Source: SIG603 sp964369215 (GTDB taxonomy: Bacteria; Bacillota; Clostridia; Oscillospirales; Acutalibacteraceae). From it: a DNA stretch of 5,689 nt. Where the stretch lies: contig CAYJEZ010000140.1 in the NCBI GenBank assembly GCA_964369215.1, positions 1 through 5,689 on the forward strand. The letters run 5' to 3'. Of the stretch, positions 1-5,640 are shown one piece after another. Position numbers and translations under genes: made by a program. The stretch's first letter is position 1. Each line of letters begins with the position of its first letter. Below the pieces are notes generated by a model that saw only the letters and a list, made by a program, of their open reading frames with translations, was not told where the DNA came from and did not search any database.

Positions 1-73
1 CTAAAACATTAAGCCAATGCATACCTAAGATTTCATCTTGAAAAAAGTTCCAAGAGTTTGCTAGTATTTCCAT
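1..73 (-). CDS. Probable permease, N-terminus only (COG0701/ArsP-like family)
   Basis: This gene is cut by the left edge; 24 codons are visible from an ATG at 73-71. The peptide begins MEILANSWNFFQDEILGMHW, which resembles from memory the N-terminus of clostridial COG0701 (UPF0718) permeases, often starting with an 'FFQ..ILGM.WLN' stretch before the first membrane helix. Members include ArsP-type exporters of organoarsenicals. An AGGAG Shine-Dalgarno lies at 86-90, 12 nt before the ATG, which is rather far; no better in-frame ATG/GTG/TTG lies closer. The gene follows arsR by 83 nt on the same strand and has an ArsR-like operator copy directly upstream, which supports a role in metalloid export. 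The family call rests on little sequence and on context; the transported substrate is unknown. Confidence 0.6.
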   Translation of the reverse strand, partial: MEILANSWNFFQDEILGMHWLNVL

Positions 74-93
74 AATATGAGTAATCTCCTTAA

Positions 94-109
94 ATCAAAA
101 ATTTTTGAT
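94..109. promoter_or_regulatory. ArsR-like operator copy 1, before the permease
   Basis: This is a perfect 16-bp palindrome, ATCAAAAATTTTTGAT, matching the two sites around the arsR promoter (ATCAA at one end, TTGAT at the other). It sits 4 bp upstream of the permease Shine-Dalgarno and 20 bp upstream of its ATG, inside the arsR-permease spacer. Repressor binding here could block elongation or an internal promoter. The only internal promoter candidate is poor (TTGTTG, 17 bp, TAACAC at 110-115). Confidence 0.6.
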
Positions 110-119
110 GTGTTAGGTT

Positions 120-154
120 AAATTTTAGCCATCAACAAAGATGGCTCTAAATTT
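120..154 (-). other. Stem-loop in the arsR-permease spacer
   Basis: The transcript would fold into AGCCATC/GATGGCT (positions 140-146 and 127-133, 7 bp, 6-nt loop), extended past a small internal loop by AAATTT/AAATTT (149-154 with 120-125). It begins 2 nt after the arsR stop. It is not followed by a uridine run in either direction, so it is a poor intrinsic terminator. A role in mRNA processing, stability or partial attenuation between repressor and permease is more likely. Confidence 0.45.
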
Positions 155-156
155 AT

Positions 157-453
157 TTAAATAGCTATAGACTTTTCGTCTGCTGTAGTAAGCTCTTCAA
201 GTAGCTTAATTGCATATGCGCTGCCTTTATCACTAATTCTGTAGTGCGTCCACTTACCAATATACCAACATTCTACAATTCCGCTCTCACATAAAATTTT
301 CATATGATAAGAAAGCTTAGATTGAGCAATATTTAAGCTGTCGGATAAAACACAGGCACATTTATCGTCATTTTTAAGTAAATGTACAATTGCAACACGT
401 GTAGGGTCACACAGTGCCTTAAAAACTTTTGCAACTTCCTCGTACGATAACAT
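157..453 (-). CDS. arsR: ArsR/SmtB-family metalloid-responsive repressor
   Basis: A 98-aa winged helix-turn-helix protein, the usual size for ArsR/SmtB repressors, which leave their operator when they bind metal or metalloid ions. The N-terminus carries the family signature FKALCDPTRVAIVHLL (residues 11-26). The recognition helix is QSKLSYHMKIL (44-54), followed by a wing at about 62-73. C32-A-C34 just before the HTH matches the CxC site that binds As(III)/Sb(III) in ArsR or Cd/Pb in CadC-like proteins; C15, C55 and C62 are further possible ligands. The ATG start is supported by GAGGTGAT about 7 nt upstream. A consensus promoter and two operator-like palindromes precede it, which implies autoregulation. 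The downstream permease makes arsenic compounds the likeliest inducer, but this is inferred. Confidence 0.9.
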   Translation of the reverse strand: MLSYEEVAKVFKALCDPTRVAIVHLLKNDDKCACVLSDSLNIAQSKLSYHMKILCESGIVECWYIGKWTHYRISDKGSAYAIKLLEELTTADEKSIAI

Positions 454-466
454 CGTATCACCTCAA

Positions 467-482
467 ATCAATTTTATTTGAT
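467..482. promoter_or_regulatory. ArsR-like operator copy 2, at the arsR transcription start
   Basis: ATCAATTTTATTTGAT is an inverted repeat of ATCAA/TTGAT with a 6-bp centre. It begins 6 bp downstream of the -10 box, covering the expected transcription start, and ends 13 bp before the arsR ATG. Read on the minus strand its 18-bp core differs from copy 3 by one base. This is the classical place for a repressor to block initiation. Confidence 0.7.
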
Positions 483-488
483 ATATGT

Positions 489-517
489 ATTATATGCTAT
501 AAATTTTATTTTGTCAA
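489..517 (-). promoter_or_regulatory. Consensus sigma-A promoter of arsR
   Basis: On the minus strand TTGACA (512-517) is followed by exactly 17 bp and then TATAAT (489-494), a 12/12 match to the housekeeping consensus with ideal spacing. Start of transcription is expected near 482, giving a leader of about 29 nt. Such a strong promoter needs tight repression, in keeping with an operator on each side (467-482 and 526-541). Confidence 0.9.
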
Positions 518-525
518 TACCTTAA

Positions 526-541
526 ATCAATTTTTTTTGAT
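526..541. promoter_or_regulatory. ArsR-like operator copy 3, upstream of the -35 box
   Basis: ATCAATTTTTTTTGAT, extendable to 7-bp arms AAATCAA/TTGATTT (524-543). It lies 8 bp upstream of the -35 box, and its centre is 59 bp from the centre of copy 2, so the two sites bracket the promoter. Binding at both could enclose or loop the promoter. The A/T-tract centre may also act as an UP-like element when the repressor is off. Confidence 0.65.
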
Positions 542-585
542 TTGTATATTGTCATATGTAAAAAAAGATAAAAGTAGAAGTGAAT

Positions 586-1404
586 TTATGATTTAACTAT
601 ATTATGTACATCTAATTGTGGGAAAGGTATCTCAATGCCATTTTTGTCAAATGCTTTTTTTACCTCTTCTTGCATATAGTAATAAACATCCCAATAAAGG
701 TCGTTTTCTACCCAAATTCTAACTAATATTTGTACTGAGCTTGCCTCATGTTCACCCACTGCAATTATAGGGGCAGGGTCTTTTAACACATCTGCGTGTG
801 AGTCGACTAAATCTGTAATAATTTTTTTAGGTATATCGGTGTCTATACTGTAAGATACACTATATGATAAATCTAGCCTTCTAGCCTTTTGGGCTGTATA
901 GTTAATAATAATATCTGTAGTCATTTTAGAGTTTGGCACAATTATTTCTTTATTGTCTGGTGTAACTAGTGTAGTATTAAGCACTGTAATATTGCTTACG
1001 CTACCCATAAAGGTACCAACCGACAAGAAGTCTCCGACCTTAAAAGGTTTTGAGAAAATAACTTGGATACCACTTACAAAATTGCTAAGGCTACCTTGCA
1101 ATGCAAAGCTTGCGGTTAAACCTACTGCACCTAAAGTAGCAACCATAGAAGTAATGTCTATTAATTGTCCCAAAGCAATTAATATAACTAATGAGATAAG
1201 TAGCACTTTACTAACTGAACAAATAAAGCTTGTAGCACCTAGGTCTACTCCGCTTTTCTCTAGTATTTTTTTTAAAGATTTCACAGCATACCTACTGATA
1301 AAAACACCTATAATAATTATTATAATAGCGTAAAGTAAATTAAGGGCAATCGGCAATATAAATGCTAGAAGTTTTTCAAAAAAAATAATAATTTGATTAT
1401 CCAT
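586..1404 (-). CDS. mscS: Small-conductance mechanosensitive channel (MscS family)
   Basis: A 272-aa inner-membrane channel close in length to E. coli MscS (286 aa); the family opens under membrane tension to release solutes on hypo-osmotic shock. Helices are visible at about 17-38 (TM1), 62-85 (TM2) and 88-118 (TM3). TM3 contains the hallmark ALQGSLSN (101-108), then KPFKVGD (119-125) starting the beta domain. VPNSK (156-160) and the C-terminal IPFPQLDVH (259-267) are also family motifs. Aligned to E. coli MscS, pore-lining L105 and L109 become L96 and F100, and the packing residues A106 and G108 become T97 and S99. The ATG follows AAAGGA at 11 nt. The gene lies beyond the terminator of cdaA-cdaR, so it probably has its own promoter. 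No hairpin terminator is visible between it and arsR. Confidence 0.93.
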   Translation of the reverse strand: MDNQIIIFFEKLLAFILPIALNLLYAIIIIIIGVFISRYAVKSLKKILEKSGVDLGATSFICSVSKVLLISLVILIALGQLIDITSMVATLGAVGLTASFALQGSLSNFVSGIQVIFSKPFKVGDFLSVGTFMGSVSNITVLNTTLVTPDNKEIIVPNSKMTTDIIINYTAQKARRLDLSYSVSYSIDTDIPKKIITDLVDSHADVLKDPAPIIAVGEHEASSVQILVRIWVENDLYWDVYYYMQEEVKKAFDKNGIEIPFPQLDVHNIVKS

Positions 1405-1451
1405 CTTTTGTTAAATCCTTTCTGTTTTTAATCATTATCTAATTTCTTTGT

Positions 1452-1479
1452 TTTATAAATAAAAACTACTTAATAACAA
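1452..1479 (-). promoter_or_regulatory. Weak candidate promoter of mscS
   Basis: On the minus strand TTGTTA (1474-1479, 4/6 match) and TATAAA (1452-1457, 5/6 match) are separated by 16 bp in the spacer between the cdaR terminator and mscS. Its -35 box overlaps the tail of that terminator. The spacing and matches are acceptable but such patterns arise easily in AT-rich DNA. Confidence 0.3.
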
Positions 1480-1512
1480 ATGACAGTCTATGAAATAAAA
1501 AGACTGTCATTT
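1478..1512 (-). terminator. Intrinsic terminator of cdaA-cdaR
   Basis: A perfect 12-bp inverted repeat (AAATGACAGTCT at 1478-1489, its complement at 1501-1512) with an 11-nt loop begins 4 nt after the cdaR stop. On the minus strand the stem runs into TTTGTTATT, a moderate uridine-rich tail. The plus strand reads ATTTATTTTTAT after the stem, so it could also work in that direction, although no plus-strand gene enters it. Confidence 0.75.
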
Positions 1513-1516
1513 ATTT

Positions 1517-2860
1517 TTATGGGGCTGTGGAGGAAGAAACCTCTTTGTCAGACACATTAACCAGAATACTATTTGTGCCGTATATCCAAGAGGAGGTAAC
1601 GTCAGATATGCCTATAGAAACAGGAACCTTAATACTTCCATTAACATCGGTTTGGTTAGCCATATCTACAGTTGCAAATAGTGAGTTTGCTTGTAAGGCA
1701 TTTATTTGAGCCGTTGGACCTATAACCTCTACAAGTAAGTTTCGCTCAACCAGTGTAACTTCTTTGTCTTCAGGCACATTAATAAGCCTAATATTGCTGC
1801 TCTCTACGAGCTCAGAGCTTTGCACAAAACCATTGAGGTTAATAAGCACTGAAGCGGTAGTTTCTTCGCTTATATTTACTACTGAATTAGGCATAGGTAT
1901 TGGAATTTCAAAAGTGTTACTAGTAGCATTAACATTGGTAAAATCTATAGCTGTTTCAAGAACTAATGTTGAATATTGTGATACAGTGTCAGCGTCTGCT
2001 GCAATGTCAATAGTAGCAGGCTCGATAACAATTCTAGAGTCACCAAAGCCCTCTGGCATATTAATTGTATTTAGTTCAAGTGTCACAGTCTTTCTGCTTA
2101 AAGCAGATAAAACTACATCTACTTCTTCAACACTAAGCTCTAAATATAAGTCTTCTGCATCTAATTTTTTATTACTTGAATCATACAACACGATTTCTGT
2201 AGTAAACTCTTGAGATTGCGTTACTGAACCTGACAATTCTTCTTCAACCGAAACCCTAGCTATTTTATTTACTGAAGACTGAGGACCGGAAATTAAAACC
2301 TCAGAATGTGAAAAGGTAGCAGGGGAGATATAAATATTTTCAGGAGAAGAATATTTAAGGTTGTTTTCAATTTTATATGTTTGTTCACTATATCTGTCGT
2401 AGCTTACAGTAATTTCGCCGGGGTCTACTGATACAATTTCATAATCTTGTAAATCATTTATTCCCTTTTGTGCAAAAAGTTCTACTGTTTCAGTTACCAT
2501 AGTGTTTCCTGCTAGTTTTTGCTCAATAGGTGATATGTTAGCAACAACACTTAAATTATCAACATTAATAGCATTTAAAGCAACGGTACTACCTACTATA
2601 GATAAATCTGCAGTGTCAGCACTTTGAGAGAAGACTTTAATACCTTGCTCTTGTGCTAATTCAGAGAATTGAATATCTATTGGAATATCGGTAAATCTTT
2701 TTGGTCTGTCGAGTTCGTTGTTCGCAGCCATAGAAAACCAAATTACAACCGAGCAAAGAAAAGAAAAAATAAAAACAAAAGTATTGTTATAAAACATAGT
2801 TTTAAGGTTAAAAGGCTGTTTCTCTTTTTTTTCTACAGTCTCTTTTGTATCATCATTCAC
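1517..2860 (-). CDS. cdaR: CdaR: YbbR-repeat regulator of the diadenylate cyclase CdaA
   Basis: A 447-aa protein with a short charged cytoplasmic N-terminus (1-20), one membrane helix at about 26-45, and an extracytoplasmic part built from four YbbR repeats: about 55-155, 160-250, 256-343 and 345-437. Related tails recur at their ends, such as ISGPQSSVNKI (190-200) and VIGPTAQINAL (379-389). CdaR proteins bind CdaA in the membrane and modulate c-di-AMP synthesis. I chose GTG at 2860-2858: GAGGTGAG (2865-2872) precedes it by 4 nt, and the start overlaps the cdaA stop by 8 nt, which suggests translational coupling. The frame stays open up to an ATG at 2923, but that would add 21 residues read inside cdaA with no ribosome site. 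A terminator follows; glmM, often third in this operon, is absent. Confidence 0.92.
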   Translation of the reverse strand: MNDDTKETVEKKEKQPFNLKTMFYNNTFVFIFSFLCSVVIWFSMAANNELDRPKRFTDIPIDIQFSELAQEQGIKVFSQSADTADLSIVGSTVALNAINVDNLSVVANISPIEQKLAGNTMVTETVELFAQKGINDLQDYEIVSVDPGEITVSYDRYSEQTYKIENNLKYSSPENIYISPATFSHSEVLISGPQSSVNKIARVSVEEELSGSVTQSQEFTTEIVLYDSSNKKLDAEDLYLELSVEEVDVVLSALSRKTVTLELNTINMPEGFGDSRIVIEPATIDIAADADTVSQYSTLVLETAIDFTNVNATSNTFEIPIPMPNSVVNISEETTASVLINLNGFVQSSELVESSNIRLINVPEDKEVTLVERNLLVEVIGPTAQINALQANSLFATVDMANQTDVNGSIKVPVSIGISDVTSSWIYGTNSILVNVSDKEVSSSTAP

Positions 2861-3773
2861 TTTTCTCACCTCGCTTTTTAATAAATAATGTGCGTGTGCC
2901 TGAAAGTAGGCTATCGCTATCATCAGTATTTGAGATTAATTGCGTATCAAGCAAAGTGGATAACTCATCTTTTGTTAAATTTCTTTTCAAAATGCCGTTT
3001 TCTGCAACCGATATTTGGCTTGTTTCTTCAGATAAGATTAAAACTACTGCATCACTCTCTTCGCTTAAACCCAAGCCAGCTCTATGCCGTGTGCCTAAAT
3101 GTGAGCTTAATGCGTCATTTTTTGTAAGCGGTAAAATACAACCAGCAGAGGTTACCTTGCCATTTCTTATTATCATAGCTCCATCGTGCAAAGGCGCTTT
3201 GTTAAAGAAAATATTGGTAATTATTTGTGCGCTAGGTGAAGCGTCTATTAAGGTTCCTGTTTCGATGATATCTCCTAATTTAGTTTTGCGCTCAAAAACA
3301 ATTATTGCACCCATTTTCAGTTTTTGAAGTGTCATAAGTGCGTCAATAGAGCAACTGATGGCTCTTCTATTAGCTACAACTAGGTTCTCACTCTCTTTAG
3401 GCCCTACAACGCTTACGATATTACTTCGTCCCATTTGCTCAAGTGCTTTTCTAATCTCAGGTTGAAAAACAATAAGTATAGCAATAACAGTATATTGAAA
3501 AAAGAAAGTTATTGTTGTATTTAAAACATTTAAACCAAGTAATGTAGAAATTAAATACAAACTTATTATAAGTATTAAGCCTTTTACTAATTGGCCTGCT
3601 CTGGTTTCTCTAAGTAAATTTATAGCACCATAAATTAAAAAAGTAACAATTGCAATATCAATAATATCCTTAAGCATAAAACTTTTAGCGGAGTCTACTA
3701 GCAATAACCAAAAATCGGTAAGTTGATTTAAAATAACGTCTATGGAAATCGCCCCCTTTAATGTTTTTAACAT
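2853..3773 (-). CDS. cdaA: CdaA: membrane diadenylate cyclase (c-di-AMP synthase)
   Basis: CdaA condenses two ATP into cyclic di-AMP, a messenger controlling potassium and osmolyte uptake. Counting from the ATG at 3773, three membrane helices lie at about 37-54, 62-80 and 87-104, followed by LIVFQPEIRKALEQMGR and the DAC domain. The catalytic motifs are present: APLHDGA (D197-G198-A199) and GTRHRAG (R229-H230-R231), then LSEETSQISVA. The start is uncertain. The frame opens from GTG 3833; ATGs at 3785 and 3773 lack ribosome sites. An excellent AAAGGGGGC (3751-3759) lies inside and precedes an in-frame ATA at 3743-3741 by 8 nt, giving a 296-aa protein nearer the usual 270-290. I report the nearest ATG as a conservative boundary. 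The gene overlaps cdaR by 8 bp, forming the standard cdaA-cdaR pair. Confidence 0.93.
   Translation of the reverse strand: MLKTLKGAISIDVILNQLTDFWLLLVDSAKSFMLKDIIDIAIVTFLIYGAINLLRETRAGQLVKGLILIISLYLISTLLGLNVLNTTITFFFQYTVIAILIVFQPEIRKALEQMGRSNIVSVVGPKESENLVVANRRAISCSIDALMTLQKLKMGAIIVFERKTKLGDIIETGTLIDASPSAQIITNIFFNKAPLHDGAMIIRNGKVTSAGCILPLTKNDALSSHLGTRHRAGLGLSEESDAVVLILSEETSQISVAENGILKRNLTKDELSTLLDTQLISNTDDSDSLLSGTRTLFIKKRGEKSE
2865..2872 (-). promoter_or_regulatory. cdaR: Ribosome binding site of cdaR, inside the cdaA 3' end
   Basis: GAGGTGAG on the minus strand, 4 nt before GTG 2860. It fixes the cdaR start and lies within the last codons of cdaA, so ribosomes finishing cdaA can re-initiate on cdaR. 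Confidence 0.8.
3751..3759 (-). promoter_or_regulatory. cdaA: Strong Shine-Dalgarno within the annotated cdaA 5' end
   Basis: AAAGGGGGC on the minus strand is the best ribosome site near cdaA. The in-frame codon 8 nt after its G-run is ATA (3743-3741), and the codon closest to the run is GCG followed by ATT (3749-3747). No ATG, GTG or TTG stands at the right distance. It therefore argues for a non-canonical start or a mutated ATG. Confidence 0.6.
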
Positions 3774-3945
3774 CAAACAAAGCATACTTATACATAAGTA
3801 ATAAGAGGTAAAGTGATTTTTACAAAATGACACATGCTGTTTTTTACCTAATTACTTATTTTGGAGTATATTTTGCACATAAATATTCTTTCTATTTCAA
3901 TATTACCATTAATATTAAGCAAGGTAAAGGCTTTTTTAAAAATTT

Positions 3946-5076
3946 TTATATATTGTTAATACATTTTACTAAATAGTTCAAGTTGTTCATATCTGTAAAC
4001 ACACAAGGACTTATTCTAACGGTTCCCTCGGTCGTACCCATCTTTTTATGTGCTAAAGGTGAACAATGAAGACCTGCCCTTACTGCTATTCCTTTAGAAG
4101 ATAAAAAATCTGCAACGTCTTCACAATTTTTGTTTTTTACATTAAAAGATAAAACAGGAACAGATTTATTTTCACAAGGTATATCTGTATAAAGTGTTAT
4201 TTTATGATTTTTTTCTAAGTTTTTATATACAAATCTGGTTTTTTGAAGTTCATCTATTAATATTTTTTCTATTTTTTTATGATTAATAAAATCGATGCCT
4301 GCACTTATCGATAAAATACCCGGTACATTTAGTGTTCCGCTTTCTAGTGCTTCTGGCATTTCAACAGGTTGGGTTAATAGTAAAGAACTCGTTCCTGTTC
4401 CACCATATAATAGGGGAGAGAGCTTGTTTTTTGTAAGCAATATGCCTGTACCCATTATACCAAACAAACCTTTGTGCCCTGGGGCACATAAGTAGTCAAT
4501 ATCGGTATTCTCCATATCAATTTTAACAATACCCGCTGCTTGTGCGGCATCTAGGCAAAATTTTATATCATATATATGACATAAAGCGGCAATCCTTACA
4601 AATGGTAGTCTCATACCAAATGCATTTGATGCTGCTGTACAAACTACTAGCCTTGTATTAGGTTTAATAGCTTTTCTGAAATTGTCAATAGTTTCTTCGT
4701 CACTTTTTAAGCTAGTTTTAATAATAGTATAGCTTACACCTGTTTCTGTTAGTTTCTCAATAGGTCTTACTACTGAATTGTGCTCCAAGTCAGAAATTAA
4801 TACGTGGTCTCCGCTTTTTAGAATACTAAATAATACTATATTAATAGCTTCGGTACAATTTTTAGTAAATATAACATTTTCACTATTATTAAAGTTAAAA
4901 AACCTTGCTATATTACTTCTTGCTTCATAAACAGCGAGGCTTGTATCGGCTGACATTTTATATGAGCTCCTACCTGGATTTGCTCCGAAACGTGTCAAGG
5001 CTGTAAAAACAGCCTTTTTTACGTTTTCGGGTTTCGGATAGGAAGTAGCAGCGTTGTCTAAGTAAATAGAGTTCAT
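3946..5076 (-). CDS. Cysteine desulfurase family protein (TIGR01977/EF2568 type)
   Basis: A 376-aa fold-type I, class V PLP enzyme; relatives remove sulfur from cysteine, or selenium from selenocysteine, as a protein-bound persulfide or selenide. IYLDNAATSYPKP (4-16) is the N-terminal signature of this clade. H99 in DLEHNS is the ring-stacking histidine, D176 and Q179 in CLDAAQA contact PLP, and K202 in APGHKG is the Schiff-base lysine. C338 in RAGLHCSPLAHKKMGT is the probable catalytic cysteine, and all of these appear intact. The ATG follows AAAGGATAG at 9 nt. A DUF3343 gene lies 68 nt upstream in the same direction, an arrangement associated with selenium donation for selenium-dependent molybdenum hydroxylases. 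It lacks a neighbouring iscU, so housekeeping Fe-S assembly is less likely. Whether the substrate is cysteine or selenocysteine cannot be read from sequence. Confidence 0.9.
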   Translation of the reverse strand: MNSIYLDNAATSYPKPENVKKAVFTALTRFGANPGRSSYKMSADTSLAVYEARSNIARFFNFNNSENVIFTKNCTEAINIVLFSILKSGDHVLISDLEHNSVVRPIEKLTETGVSYTIIKTSLKSDEETIDNFRKAIKPNTRLVVCTAASNAFGMRLPFVRIAALCHIYDIKFCLDAAQAAGIVKIDMENTDIDYLCAPGHKGLFGIMGTGILLTKNKLSPLLYGGTGTSSLLLTQPVEMPEALESGTLNVPGILSISAGIDFINHKKIEKILIDELQKTRFVYKNLEKNHKITLYTDIPCENKSVPVLSFNVKNKNCEDVADFLSSKGIAVRAGLHCSPLAHKKMGTTEGTVRISPCVFTDMNNLNYLVKCINNI

Positions 5077-5096
5077 TCAGCACTATCCTTTCTTAT

Positions 5097-5133
5097 GCCT
5101 GATTTAAATAAAGAAAACATTTCTAAATCAGAC
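5097..5133 (-). other. Stem-loop between the DUF3343 gene and the desulfurase
   Basis: In the minus-strand transcript, bases 5124-5133 (GTCTGATTTA) pair with 5097-5106 (TAAATCAGGC): 10 bp including one G-U, with a 17-nt loop. No uridine run follows, so it does not look like a terminator. It ends 8 nt before the desulfurase ribosome site and could affect mRNA processing or the ratio of the two proteins. Confidence 0.4.
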
Positions 5134-5144
5134 AAAAATAATCA

Positions 5145-5360
5145 TTATTTTGATGTAATTGCCAATATTTTAATGTTGTTTTCTCTTAATATTTGAATAG
5201 CAGTATTAAATTTGTTTGGAATGTATAGGCTATATCCACAACCATATTCTTTTGTTTTTGTGTTTCTTGTAATATAAGCGCTTATTCCGTGCCTGAAAAG
5301 AATTTCTTTTCCTTTTAAAGCGTAGGTTACCGAGCCTATTATTATTAAGTTATCAGACAT
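5145..5360 (-). CDS. DUF3343 protein, putative Se/S carrier-like
   Basis: A 71-aa soluble protein resembling PF11823 (DUF3343, 'putative Se/S carrier protein-like'). It starts with a beta strand (NLIIIGSVTYAL, 4-15), has a helix ending in FRHGISAYITR (22-32), and then the diagnostic KEYGCGYSLYI (38-48), in which C41 followed by G is the conserved probable sulfur/selenium-carrying cysteine. The alpha-beta alternation ends in a helix (52-64) and strand. The ATG follows GAAAGG at 11 nt. The desulfurase lies 68 nt downstream on the same strand, so C41 may accept its persulfide or selenide; this is inferred from family context. No selD or yedF is visible in the window. Confidence 0.8.
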   Translation of the reverse strand: MSDNLIIIGSVTYALKGKEILFRHGISAYITRNTKTKEYGCGYSLYIPNKFNTAIQILRENNIKILAITSK

Positions 5361-5388
5361 ATTTCATTCTACCTTTCTTTAATAATTC

Positions 5389-5403
5389 CAAAGTTAAACT
5401 TTG
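5389..5403. repeat. 15-bp palindrome in the DUF3343 leader
   Basis: CAAAGTTAAACTTTG is a perfect odd palindrome (7+1+7) lying 17-31 bp downstream of the nearer TATAAT box and about 30 bp before the DUF3343 ATG. It is part of a longer motif (5390-5406) repeated at 5498-5514. Its position would suit a repressor operator; the binding protein is unknown. Confidence 0.4.
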
Positions 5404-5419
5404 ATTCTTCATATAAAAC

Positions 5420-5450
5420 ATTATATGTCAGTAAATAAAAAAAGATTATA
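5420..5450 (-). promoter_or_regulatory. Two candidate -10 boxes for the DUF3343-desulfurase unit
   Basis: Two perfect TATAAT hexamers occur on the minus strand, at 5445-5450 and 5420-5425, upstream of the DUF3343 gene. Neither has a convincing TTGACA-like box 16-18 bp upstream, nor an extended TGn, so the true promoter cannot be assigned. A dependence on an activator is possible. Confidence 0.4.
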
Positions 5451-5499
5451 ATAGTTAATTAACTTAGAACTGTTGATGGTTTGAGGTTATTTACTATAT

Positions 5500-5519
5500 A
5501 GTCAAACTTTGGTTTGACT
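5500..5519. repeat. 8-bp inverted repeat upstream of the DUF3343 promoter
   Basis: AGTCAAAC (5500-5507), spacer TTTG, GTTTGACT (5512-5519). It overlaps the upstream copy of the repeated motif (5498-5514). On the plus strand it is followed by TTTTAGCTTTTG and would resemble a small terminator, but no plus-strand gene leads into it, so an operator is equally likely. Confidence 0.45.
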
Positions 5520-5594
5520 TTTAGCTTTTGCAAGCATTTTTTGATGATTTTTGAATTGCTTTGCCTATAATTGCTAATATACCTACTAAAATAC

Positions 5595-5640
5595 AATAAA
5601 AGGCAAAGAGTAGAATAAATTCTTTTCTTTGCCTTTTATT
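5595..5640. terminator. Strong, probably bidirectional intrinsic terminator
   Basis: A perfect 15-bp stem pairs 5595-5609 (AATAAAAGGCAAAGA) with 5626-5640. The 16-nt interval holds a further AGAA/TTCT pairing. Both strands continue with T-rich sequence: TTTTATTGTATTTT on the minus strand and TTTTATTTGTATG on the plus strand. The stem includes the stop codon of the gene at the right edge, so it most likely ends that gene's transcript and insulates the DUF3343-desulfurase unit. Confidence 0.75.

Noticed and set aside
541..585. A terminator for mscS in front of the arsR promoter.
   Set aside because: T-rich tracts are present on the minus strand, but no stem precedes them.
1764..2213. A 149-codon open frame on the plus strand inside cdaR, and similar plus-strand frames inside mscS, cdaA and the desulfurase gene (953-1333, 1527-1709, 2669-2881, 2845-3327, 2888-3127, 4295-4495).
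   Set aside because: All are antisense to well-recognised genes, have no ribosome sites I could see and resemble no family.
2861..2923. Upstream ATG (2923) as the start of cdaR.
   Set aside because: It lies within cdaA coding sequence, has no Shine-Dalgarno and adds residues not expected before the membrane helix; GTG 2860 has an ideal site.
3774..3833. GTG at 3833 as the start of cdaA.
   Set aside because: There is no ribosome site upstream, and the added residues are atypical for CdaA.
3774..3945. A terminator, promoter or c-di-AMP (ydaO-type) riboswitch between the desulfurase gene and cdaA.
   Set aside because: Only an AT-only 7-bp hairpin (3899-3916) and weak promoter-like matches (TTTACC, 17 bp, TAATAT) are seen; no GC-containing stem with a U-run and no riboswitch fold could be recognised.
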